DNA from: Chara braunii
Lineage: Eukaryota > Streptophyta > Charophyceae > Charales > Characeae
DNA length: 64,000 nt
Direction: 5' to 3'
Assembly: GCA_003427395.1 (NCBI GenBank)
Contig: BFEA01000125.1
Coordinates: 1,374,047 to 1,438,046 of the forward strand
Shown piece by piece: positions 11,105 to 23,500 of the stretch. Within the stretch, counting starts at the first letter, position 1. Each line of letters starts with the position of its first letter. Below the pieces are notes generated by a model. The model had not been told where the DNA came from. It did not search any database and saw nothing but the letters and a program-made list of their open reading frames with translations. A program made the translations under genes and the position numbers.

Positions 11105-14100
11105 ACGTATCTTTCCCGCCTTTGTTGAGGAAGTAATTGTCCCAAGCCCAGTTTTTGACACCCTATTGATCTCCAGCTTCCGGTCCGATCTCGGCAGAGC
11201 GCTCTTTCGTATCGGCGTCCAAGCGGCAGCACGTAGCCGTCGTGAATTTCACACGACGGCTTTTCTCTGTCGTGGATGGATACACTGTCGTGGACCGGGG
11301 CAACGGCTTTACACTGTCGTGGATGGATGCAGATGGTCGTGTAGCGTGGCGTATCGCTGGATATGATTGCAGTCGCGCAGCTGTGCGCGCGGGGGAAACC
11401 GCCGCGCAGCTGTTCAGTGTGTGGCGACGCGAACCGTCACTAGACAGTTGCAAAAACCGTGACAGACCGTCGCAGATCTCCGATCACCGCAGCAGCACGG
11501 TGCCCCTCCATGTATTGCTCGCTTCCACTCATCAGATAGATGGCCTCTGGTACTGAATGACTGGACATCGTCAAAATGTTGGCGTCTGGCGAGTGGTGCG
11601 GCGAGGCCCGGAGGTAGTTTGACTCTTAATTCGAAGTCTCCTTGATTCAAAAACCGATCGTGGTACCGAAATGTGCAGCTAATCATTCACAGAATACACA
11701 TCCTGCGAATCCACATGTGTACCGACATCGCTACTAATCCACAGCTCGGTAGACCGCCGGGAGAGATACACACTTGCAATATTGGGCAACACGTGTGAGG
11801 CTTCTCTTCCACAGAATACACGTCCTGTCCATGGCATGCGACTCGCAAAGTTGCGATCACCTTTCTTCTTTGTCCAGACTCTAGAAGCCTGCGTTGCTCG
11901 CGGAAAACATAAATCTTGGGTTTATGAAAATGTGCGAAAGTGATCACTGGGAGAAACAAGTGATGGAGTGATTTCGTTTTGTAGTGCCTTGCCTTTAATC
12001 ACTTGGGATACACTCAGGGGGCACTAACACTAGCTTTATCTTTAAATCTATTTGACCGCATTTACGGCCGCATGTGAATGCATCTAACGGCGATTACGTT
12101 CCGAAATAAGTAAAAGAGTCCGAGTGTGAGTATGCCCTCATTTCTCCCATTGGACGTACGTAATTTTGATTCATTATATGTTGTCTCCCCCGTTTAGTTG
12201 TTTGTTGATTAACACTGTATACATCTATCTATCTATATATTTATATTCTCTTCTCCCTCTCTGCTGATCGTTTACCGGGGAGTCCTGTTTTGAACGATAC
12301 ATATGTACACGATTACAGAATTTTGCTTTTGAGAACGGTGGATGATCTGTAGAATCCTGCTTGGTTAGTCCTCGGTAGATTCTCCTCTCGTTCCCAACCC
12401 ACAAAACGATGACTTGCGGAAAGTGTTCCATAATGTGGGGAGTTTTTTTTTTCTGCTTTCCCTGAGTTGTCTGTCCGCCGTCTTTTTTTTTTTTGTTTGG
12501 GTTGGAGGTAATGAACCTTGGATGAGCACTCCGTGATTGACTAGAGAATCTCGAATCTCCACTAACTTCGACTGCAGACTCTGTATTTTTGCCCCGCCTT
12601 TTCGCCCTACTTGCCCGCCGCCGAACCACCTTGTCTGCCCCGTGAGAGCTTTTTGCAAGAATCACCTCCTTGTCCTCTCTTCTGCGCCAAAAAGTGCACA
12701 TTGAAACGGTACTCGTGCTCAACGGTTTGGTGGTTCGTGTTTTTTAGCGGGCAATTTTTTACGCCGCAAGGTCGCAATGAGGTCTTGCATGTATGCGTAC
12801 CTGATCGGAGTGCAAAATGAGTTTTTTTTTTTGAATGGCATTCTCCTGACGTGAGGTCTTGCGTGTGCGCGTACTTTATCCTTTTTTTTTTCTCTCTCTC
12901 TGGATATGTAAATGTCTCCCTTTTTTCCCCTTTGCGTCGGTCTATAGTAATTGCACCATTTTGTTTCTCCGCTGTCCCAGTCTAACATGGTCGCTCCCCC
13001 TCTTCTCAGGCTCCTCGCCTGAGTTACTCTTGAGCAAACGTCATGCCGAGACTCGCAGGGGATTTGGAATTTCAACCTGCAGTATCATAGCTGGCAATAT
13101 TACCTGTATCTCGTCTCATATATGACCGACGCGGGCAGGCCTCCACGTCACCACCATGTAAGTGCTTCTAATGTCTGATGAAAATCCCCTCCGCTCTAGC
13201 AACCTGGTTTGCTTGCCCCCACCCAGCCCGGCAGCCAATGGTGCACTGGCGTGCCCTTACATCACCACCATGCAAGTGCTTCTGCAGCATTTATGTAAGG
13301 TGTGTAGTGTCTGATGGAAATCCCCTCCGCTCCAGCAACCTGGTTTGCTTGCCCACTCAGCCCGGCAGCCAATGATGATGCCCTGGCGTGCCTGTATCTT
13401 GGAGCCATTAAGCGAGTACTTCATCCGGTAGTGCTGTCAATCTTGCCTGATACCCCGTTTGCTTGAGGACGACAATTGGAGTAGCTCAGTTGGTAACTAA
13501 TGAAGTGTTGAAATACAGACCCAAGGTCGAATCCAAACAATCAGATGACCAGAACAAAATCATTCTGAATTACCTAGAGCCGGTCAGCTCAATGACGACA
13601 TTTGGAGTAAATCTGCTCATCACGCCCCAGAACCCTTCAATTGATCACGTTAATCCCTTCAATTGATCACGTTAATCCCTTCAATTGATCACGTCACGTT
13701 AATCTGGAGGAGGACAAGTCCTGGCTAAAACACGGCTGTACTTAAACCGAGAGGGCTGTCAATCTGCCTGATCCCTTCAATTGTTTGCTGGAGTACAAAT
13801 CCATTTGGAGTCAACCTGCTCATCACTCACAAAAGTTTCAAGTCTGGAGGACAGATTGTGTGAGCAGATGGTGCGGTCACGTTAAAAATCTGGAGGAGGA
13901 CAAAAAATCCTGGCCAAAATGACGCGGCTTGAAGGGGCGAGCTTATCGAGGACAGATTGTGCAAGCAGATGGTGTTCTTTCGGCCATCACGGGAGAGGAT
14001 ATTGACTATATATGGCAGGTTTATGGCAGGATAATTATCTTTGTACAAGCGGGATAGGGCCGCGAGTTGCTGATCAGCTTACTGGTTTGCGAACTACAGA

Positions 14101-17100
14101 AGTATGTGTCTGCGTCGTGAAGCTATAACCCCTTTTGGATTGGATGATGAGGGAAATTCCCTTTCTTTCTTGCTTTACTTTTGTGTCTATGGTCATTTGA
14201 AAAAAAAAATGAAAAACAAGATATCAATTTGAACGGTCCGAGCGCCAAAGACTGATACATCAGGCAAAAAGCTAGCTCAAATTTGGGCCAAGAGGAGAGA
14301 GAGGGGTACCTCCTAAGGCCAGGATTTCCCAGCACACGCACAAGGCTTTTCAAGGGAGGTGAAGATAACGGGTTGCAATAAAATAAAAAAAAAAGAAAGA
14401 TGGGGCAGCATGTGAGTGGGCGTTTTAGAGCACGCTTTCAGGGCAGCTGTGGCTGTCTAAAGGCACCACCCCTTTAACTGGCTGAACTTTTGGCGCAGCT
14501 GTGGCTGTCCAAAGGCACCACTTCATACCGTTCCCTCAAAAGCTCCACCTGCCATACTGTTCCTTCAAAAGCTCCGCTTGCGTTCACTTTGAGGACGGAC
14601 GCTTTTTCTGATCGGGATTTTGCGTTCGCTTTGAGGACGGACGCTTTTTCTGATCGGGATTTTGCGTTCGCTTTGAGGACGGACGCTTTTTCTGATCGGG
14701 ATTGGGACGAACGGTCATCCAGGTTTTTTTGCAGTTGTTTCTCTTCGAATTTGTGTGCCTCCTGCGGCCCTTCGTACTGTGTATACACCCAAGGGGTGGG
14801 CTGGCAATGGCTCTGCGGAGGGGGGAGGGTGCTTTTATATCTACACAGCCTCTCTTTTTGGGGTAATTTGAGAGCAAGCAGGGTGCAGTGTCAGTAGTAG
14901 ACTCCATGGATAGTAAACGGGCTGGCTGTAACCAGTTGACCTGCTAACAACCCTTGGGGCTTTTCAGATGCAGTCTAGAAGTGGTTGGGAGAGTGATGCC
15001 CGAATAGAGGCCTGTGACCTAAGCTAACTGATGCTGGCATCGGTGTTGTGATGATGAAATACAAAGGACCTACCACTTGACCTGCTAACAACCCTTAGGG
15101 CTTTCCAGATTGAGCCCAGAAGTGGTTGGGAGCTCGATGCCCGAATACAGGCCTGTGAGCTAAGCTAACCCGTGTTAGCATCCGGTGTCGTGATGATGAA
15201 ATACAAAGGACCTGTGAGCCTACTACGCAGACTGATGTACAATGGATATTCACCAAGATAATGTGAACGTTCCAGGAAATGGGCCTCGCTGTATTACACT
15301 TAAATCTTGAAGAATCAAGTGTTCGGCACCGCCGCACTTGCACTTGAAAACAAAGCTTGGAAACGGCTTCAAGAGCTGTCGGATCGATGCTAGATTCTTC
15401 AAGAGTGAGTCATCGCTGCACTCACTCTTGACGGATGCTCTTGAATTTCTTTTTCAAGAGGTGTCAGAAGGCTCGATTCTGACAGCTCTTGAAGTGTTCA
15501 AGTGCTGGCCCCACTTAACCGTTGATTATCCAAGAAAGAGAGTCGTCTTAAACCACCAGTACTTGGCCCATACATCAGCCGCGGGGCGTTGCCGTTAACG
15601 CCCCGCAACTTCCAGAGGCTCGGGGTACCGGCCCTCAAAGGCTGGCACCGCCAGCCAAAAGAAGTTTTTTTTGTTGCGCTGGTGGGTCGGCGCAAAACGG
15701 CGTGCAGCCCGTTTTCAGGCTCGGCTCGATAGCTGGGCCAAGTACTGGTGGTTTAACTGTCGGTTATCCAAGAAGAGAGCGGTCGTCAAAACTCTCCACC
15801 TTGCCCACCACCCCCAGTTTTGTCTACTTATGCTCTGTTTGATTTTCCAAACTGCCTTGCTGCAACTAGAACTACTACAATTGTTTCATTGGGCCTCGCT
15901 GCACTATGCTTGACTCACAAAAAAGTTCAAGCGTACATCAAGCGCTGTCAGACAAGAGAAATACTCACAATAGCCGTCAGAAATACTCACAATAGCCCCT
16001 TTTTTTTGAAGGGTGATTGGCCCAACCCTTCACGAGCTCTTCAACTTTCAAGAGCCGGCCTCCAGTCTGGGCGGACAAAGAAGCTTGGCACCATTGTGTA
16101 GCATTTGGGACCGAAAAAAGGAAAACAAAAAAAAAAATCGAGAATCCTTCCAAGAGTAGGGCTGTCGAGAGTAAGTGCAGCGACGACGGCTATTGTGAGT
16201 ATTTCTCTTGTCTGACAGCGCTTGATGTACGCTTGAACTTTTTTGTGAGTCAAGCGTAGTGCAGCGAGGCCCAATGAAACAATTGTAGTAGTTCTAGTTG
16301 CAGCAAGGCAGTTTGGAAAATCAAACAGAGCATAAGTAGACAAAACTGGAGGGTGGTGGGCAAGGTGGAGAGTTTTGACGACGGCTCTCTTCTTGGATAA
16401 CCGACAGTTAAACCACCAGTACTTGGCCCAGCTATCGAGCCGAGCCTGAAAACGGGCTGCACGCCGTTTCGCACCGACCCGCCAGCGTAACAAAAAAAAC
16501 TTCTTTCGGCTGGCGGCGCCAGCCTTTGAGGGCCGGTACCCCGACCCTCTGGAAGTTGCGGGGCGTTAACGGCAACGCCCCGCGGCTGATGTATGGGCCA
16601 AGTACTGGTGGTTTAAGACGACTCTCTTTCTTGGATGATCGACGGTTAAGTGGGGCCAGCACTTCACAGTGGGGCAAATTAAGTGGTTGTTTATCAGCGC
16701 TTAATATGTGAGCACAGGTGCAAGCGCAAATTAGATGTAGCTCACGATAGCGTCACTGCGCTCTTTTTTTTAAGGTCGAGTTGGTGAGCCGCTCTTTGCA
16801 AGGGAAGAAGACAAAACGGTGGACTCCTGTGGACCCCACACTTGTTCTGTCTGAGAACATTGGGGCATCCAAATTTGCTACCATGTTTGTGGCCTTCTTG
16901 GCTTGATGGACACAGCGAACTCCGGGTGTTGTTTTTTTCTTTTTCTTTACTGAGCCGCATTATGACATATTTACTCCTGTAATGGTAATCATAGTGCTGA
17001 AATTTCAGTCCGTGTAACTCATTATTCAAGTGCTACGCAGGTGCAGAAGGTCAATGCCGCACAGCAGGTCAACGCAATCCTGACGGACTGTATACGCAGG

Positions 17101-18643
17101 GCCTTGCCACACCCACGAAGTGTGAAAATGGCCAGGGCATCTTCACGAAGGTGGAAGTATATGTCAATGGATGTATGTTGCCACCTTCTGTGTGAAGGTG
17201 CGCTTGCCATTTTCCATGTTTTGTGAGTTATATGTTGAGGCCCACAGGTCTGTGGAGTCCTGCACATAAATCACAGCTCATGGAGGTTCTCAGACATTGG
17301 TCAGTTTTGTTAAACCACCAGTACTTGGCCCATATATCGGCCGCGGGCCTTAGCGTTAACGCTACGCGAAGTTCGCGCTTCTGGCAACCGGACCTGGAAG
17401 GCTGGCGCCGCCAGCCTTTCCGAAAACCAAAATCGAATTGGCGTTTCGGCGGAAACTGCGCGCAGGGCACTTCCAGGCTCGGCTGCAATAGCTGGGCCAA
17501 GTACTGGTGGTTTAAGGGATATTGATGTTATTGTGCATGGCACATCAAGCAAAGCATGTGACATTGTGTAATGCGTGAGCTGAACTTCCTCTTCCATATG
17601 CCTGCCTTGGCCAGTCTGTGTATAGTAGGTGGATGATGCCTTTTCTGGGCTGTTTGTTTTCCAGCTGTCATGCTGGTTCGGGTCATGGCTTGGGCAGGTA
17701 GTCCTTGAATATCACAGAGAGTGCCACATTGCTAGGTTGTGAGAGAGGATTGGGTCGCTTTCTTTATCAGGTTAACCAGTGTCCAAGCATATCGCTACCG
17801 ATAGATAAAGAGGCCTTTCTTATTTTAAGAGAACGATGGTCATGAACTGACAAGTCCTGCACTTCTGTATTTGCAAGCAATTCAGAATTGGTTGTGTGAC
17901 TAGTGAGTGCGTCAGCCAACTCTCTTTGTTTGGACACGTGGACACACACACATGTACTTACAGAGATAGAGTGCATTTGCAAAACAATGGAATACCCAAC
18001 GTTAAACACCAGTAGACCCCAGCCTATTTCTAAGAAGCTGCTCCGGAGCCTCCAACTGGGCCTTTTCGCAGTGGTCTCCACAGGCGACTATCGGCCCCGG
18101 TCTGAAGCGTACACTGGTAAGAGCCTGACTTAACTTTGGGCAAACTGGTGGTTTAAGATTGGGATATGCTTTACCGCGGGTACACTGGAAAGAGCCTGAC
18201 TCACCGACTCGACCACCGGTAAGAACCTGGCTCACCAACTCAAACACCGGTAAGAGCCCGATTGTGTCGGATGAGCCGCGTCCGCAAAGGCGCACAATTT
18301 TTGGAGTTGGCGACGAAAAAAAACTTTTTCAGCAAGGCTGGGGCTGTGTACTACCGTCTCAACCCGAAAACAAGGTACATACCTTGTATACGAATACAAA
18401 GTACGGGGTACCTTGTAGAATGAATTTTAGGATGCAACTTTCCTAGGCAATGGGGAAAAGAAAAAGAAAAAAGTATATAGTAAATATTAGTAATAATATC
18501 ACGAATAGAAAACGGGGCTGTAGCTTGAAGTCCTTTTTTTTTTTTTTTGAAGAACACATTGACTGCGCTGCGTGCTTACGATCCGGCATGCATTCGAATG
18601 TTGTGTGTGTGTGTGTGTGTGTCTGTGTGTGTCTGTGTGTGTT

Positions 18644-18737
<94 letters not shown>

Positions 18738-18738
18738 N

Positions 18739-18807
<69 letters not shown>

Positions 18808-20462
18808 ACATAACAGCAAGGCACACCTCGAATACAAGGTATGTATCTTGTATTCGAATACAAGGTTCGTACCTTCTATTCGAGGGTATGTTCTATTCAA
18901 AAATTTAACAGCGATTTCTTAGAACCTGTTTTTCGGAGGTAACTTGAATACAAGGTATGTACCTTGTTTTTGGGCTAAGACGGTAGCGGGTTTAAACCAT
19001 CAGTTTTCCCGAAGCTAAGTTGAGCTAAGTCGGGCTCGTACCGGTGGGATAAACCACCAGTTTTCCTGAAGCTAAGTCGAGCTAAGTCGGTCTCTTACCG
19101 GTGGGATATGCTTTGCCGCAGGTACAGCGTACACTGGTAAGAGCCCAGCGTATCTCGTCTTAGCTTCGGGAAAACTGGTGGTTTAAACCGCTAGTACATG
19201 GCCCCAGCCTTGCTGAATTTCTTTTTTTTTGTTGGCTACTCTGAAAATTTTGCGCCTTGGGCTTACCAGATTACAATGGCTGACGGCACCAGCCAAACAA
19301 GGAAAAAAGTGCGCCGCTGGCGGTTCGGCAAAACTTGGCGCGCAGTGCAGCGCCTCCAGGCCTGGGTGTACTGGTGATAACGGACAGCATTGACACTTTT
19401 TTGAAATGGGCTTGGGTGAACTCGCGACGTTGTCACTTTGCTTAACTGACAGCGGTGCAGCGCCTTGTGATAGCACATTTATGTAACTCGTATTGCCTTA
19501 GGTTCTGATCTTGTTGTTCGTTAAAGGCATCCTTCCAGAACTGACTTGAAGAAAAAGGTGCGTAGACGTTCCTAGCAGCCCCTGGGGAAGAGGACCTTGA
19601 TGTTTCTGGCCATGGGTCCCTCCAGCTGCTTCTGGATGTGTCTTGACTCAATCACATCTACATCAGTTAAGATGGTTTTGTTGTCAGTATGCCCTTACCC
19701 AGCCACTCTCAGAAGCTTCATGAATCCTCTGGAACTTTTCATCAGCTTGATTAACAATACTGTTTTGGAGTTGGGCATGCGGGCAGATTTTTTCCCAGCC
19801 ACCGCTTGGGCACTTTTGCTTGTGCAAAGGAATGTATGGTTAATCAGATCAGAGTTATCTGTTTTGCTGCCTTCTGCCAAGTTTCTTACGCTCCGTTCTC
19901 TCTGGGGTTTTGTGGGGGATTTTGTCCCATCTGTGTATTCATCCATCCATCCGTCATCCATGATCCGTTCTCCACGACCTGTCCGTCCGTCCATTCATTC
20001 ATCCATCAACTGGGGCTGCATACAGATCGGCAAAAGGTTCTTCTAGCAGCTGCAGCGTCAACACCGTCAGCAGTAGAGGTGGCCACAGAGGTGTCCAGCG
20101 AAACAACCGAGGAGATAGAGTGAGTATTCGCACCAATCCACACTTCTTTTTTTGTACTAGTTTTTCACACTTGGTCTCAAGGGACAACCAGTTCCTGCTA
20201 CGAGAGAAAGATTAAGGAGATTGGGTGGCCAGGTGTGCTGTCCGTGAATGGCTGTACCGCTAACGATCATTGGAGATGAATATATGCCATGCATGGAGAC
20301 TGATTTATGCTGTTAGACAAAGCCGAGAAGATTGGTGGCTTCTCTTTCGCTTGGGGTTGGAATATGTTTGAATGACTGTTCTGCTGATATGCGTTAGAGA
20401 TGATGGTGCACTCTGAATGCAATGAACGGTTAGGTGCATGAGTGCACGGGCGTGCATGTGTG

Positions 20463-20541
<79 letters not shown>

Positions 20542-23500
20542 ACTGGTGTGCAAAAACATGAGCTGGTGTGCGTTATGAACTTGAACCACCTCCTTGGTGC
20601 TCCGAAGTGTCTGTCCTCCTCACAGTCACTGGTCGATCATGATGGCACGAAGTACAGACTGCCTGGCAACCTCTTGACCTCTTTCCTCATGTTTTCCTCC
20701 CAGTGCTTTTTATGAGCACTTCGTTTTTTTTTCCGGGTGCATCTTGGTTGAGCTTTGAAGTGTACTTGTAAGATTTGCTAGACATATGGTGGAAATTTTC
20801 CAGACCGTTGCTTGTGTGGCTTGTTAGTTGAGGGTGTGTGTTTTTTGTTGTGAGATGGCATGGTTAGCTTTTCTTGTTGCCGAAGTACCAGATTCACCTG
20901 GCAGCTAATTTGACCTGTGTATTATCTTGTCTGATCCTGTAGGCTCATTTTGCTGGATGACAAGCGAAGGATAAGTGCTACTGTAACCAATCCGAGCGTC
21001 TCTGACTGAGACGAATTTGATTGAGAGCAAAATCATGTTTGATTGGAAAAGTCACAAAAACTGGAACCGAATATGGACACTAGCGTGATTGATGAAAATA
21101 TGAAACGATTATTTCCGCTTGCTGCGCTGGCTGCTTTGAGNAGCCTGCAACAGACGGAGGGCAAAATCATGTTTGATTGCAAACCTCACAAAAACTGGCA
21201 CCGAATATGGACACTAGCGTGATTGATGAAAATATGAAACGATTATTTCCGCTTGCTGCGCTGGCTGCTTTGAGCAGCCTGCAACAGACGGAGGGCAAAA
21301 TCATGTTTGATTGGAAACTTCACAGAAACTGGAACCGAATATGGACACTAGCTCGGTTGATGAAAATATGAAACAATTATTTCCGCTTGCTGCCCTGGCT
21401 GCTTTGAGCAGCATGCAACAGATGGTACTCAATGTGATGGAGTAGTGAACTAGAACTTACTGGCTATGGCTGCACCCAGAATACTTCCTTCAGGCGCTAA
21501 AAATAGCATTGCTTGCTTCTCCTACAATGCAGAACCAGCCAGAGTAAAAAATGAGGCGCACCTTGCTACTGCTTCACTGCTTTGTTAAAGCGTTTTTGCC
21601 TGGGCCTCTCTAGCACTAGGTCCCGGGCTCGAATCTGCTGCTCCATAGCAGATACAGAATATATATCAAACGATGACAACACTGCACACTTACCTTGGAT
21701 TTGGGTCAGCTACGCGGTTTGAATCCAACCGGAGCCCATTAGTTGAAACATTCTGCATTCGGGGATGGACTGTTCTGATTGTTCCCTGTACTGTGGACAC
21801 TGGTGATGTTAACCAGAGTGAGGGTTGGCTGCTTTGTTTGGTAAGTTTCGTCCATGACAACAGCATGATGGATGGTCATTCATAAATTTGTTTGTGCATT
21901 CTAAATGGTTGTGGTGCTGCAGAGCAAAGACTCCGCAGGCAGCGTCGATAGATGGGGAGAATGGAAAACTCGAGACATCACCAGTGTCAGAACAAGCACC
22001 TTCTTTGGAGGAGGGAAAAACGACATCTGAAAGCGCTGCTCCAAGTCCGAGGTCTGTTGAGGATGGCGTCCCCAAATCTCCCAAACAAGGCAAGGGAGAT
22101 GCGGCAGCTGCTGGGGCATTGCAACAAGGGAATTCTTTGGATGATGAGGAGGTGGAGCTGGCAACCGCACCTCTACGCTTGGCATTTGAGACCAAGAATG
22201 CGAAGCTAGTGGAGACTGCACTTGACTGTATGCATGTGAGTATTTGTGAGCTCTGCGGAAAATCTCGTACCCATGTGTTTTGTTGAACAGCCAACATATT
22301 TTGTGATGTGTTTTGTGAATGGAACATCTTCCCAATTTGTCTTTCTGCAGGGACCTCAGCTAGGTCACCTGTAAGGATTGTTCCTGTTGATCCCTGGAAT
22401 GCTCTCGATCTGGTGACACATATTAAACCACCACTGCTCCCAACTCTGGAGCACTGAACCTAAAAGTTGTTGGGCCTACCAGGTCGCAGCAAGGGCGTAG
22501 AATATGCATACTTCACCTGCCACAATCGTTTTTGTTTCTTTTTTAAAGAAAATGCAAGCTACGTTCTCCGCATATTGGGTACAGCTGCATTTTTTACTAC
22601 ATATTCTTCTCTCAATATATATTTTTTAATCTAACACTACCTACCCCGAGCTATGTACTTGGGTTTAGTGTCTTCCGATATCGGACAGAGGAACAGCCTT
22701 AAATCTATTAACCAAGACTTAAGTTATCCTAAGGTTATGGGTCTACGCGTACCTAACTCTGCATTGTGCAAGGAGCAGCACCCAAGCTCCTAACACCTGG
22801 TGCGGGCTGGAAAGACAGACAACTTCCACAACCAGCCAGGAGGGACAAGCCGACTTTCTCAGTCGGTGAACACAAAGTATGCCACACAGGGGGTCATGGG
22901 GAATCAAATGGATGCCTTGGGAAATCGAACCCACGACCTCCTGTGTACCCACTTACATGCTCAACCAACTGAGCTAGGCCACTTGGCCTTTGCCTGCCAC
23001 GATTTGTTTTTCCATTCAGATTTTTCTTTTTTCAATGATATTTTGAGCTTCTAACAGATCCGTCTTAGTCAGCCCTTGCTCGAAATCATGAGCACGAAAA
23101 ATTGCAAGAATTGTGATACTCCAAATTTTTTATCACTGCTATTGGCCCTCAGCTGCGGCTGGCAGCTGATCCTTGGTTGATGTCAGGAGCAGTGGTGGTT
23201 CGATTGGGGGTTCGGTGTGGGGATTGGAAAGGGGAAGGGGGTGTAAGGCGTTGCTTTACCTCTCTGCAGTATCGTGGAATGATGCATCTAAGTTCCGATG
23301 CTGAAATCAAGAGCCGAAGAAGGCCAACCCTTCAGAGATGTTTGATGACTTCACCTTTTTCTGCATACCAAGTTCTTAAATTGACATCAAGAAGTTTTCT
23401 CTTCTTGGTTCCCGCTGTTCCTTGTCGTTTCATGTTTTCTTGAACTACTGACACTTTTCCGAGCTTATGCTGGACCTCTGGCAATAGGGTCATCATAAAA

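Larger units (their letters stand above)
15501..16663. repeat. Long inverted repeat, 478-bp arms, 206-bp spacer
   Basis: 15501-15978 and 16185-16663 are reverse complements with few differences (for example TTGATTATCC against TCGATCATCC). Each arm contains a TTAA-type element and further shared DNA. The transcribed intron could form a near-perfect hairpin. Confidence 0.9.

Noticed and set aside
12225-12722. A minus-strand frame of 165 codons
   Set aside because: Basic, low-complexity and unlike any family; broken by A/T runs and placed in intron 1.
13633-13697. CRISPR-like spaced repeats
   Set aside because: The units are directly adjacent with no spacers, in an intron of a eukaryotic gene.
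18450-18922. Several frames of 95-152 codons with VCVCV or RERER runs
   Set aside because: Translations of the GT/GA microsatellite. The same applies near 26.6, 37.0 and 62.4 kb.
22351-22370. A 20-bp micro-exon (TCTGCAG|GGACCTCAGC...CACCT|GTAAGG) between exons 3 and 4
   Set aside because: It would give GPQLGHL and shift the phase. Exon 4 at 25769 supplies [11 protein letters not shown] directly in phase 0, so the micro-exon is not needed.
22918-22990. A true tRNA gene on the minus strand
   Set aside because: A and B boxes are present but no acceptor stem closes, and a related head is attached to another body at 5850.
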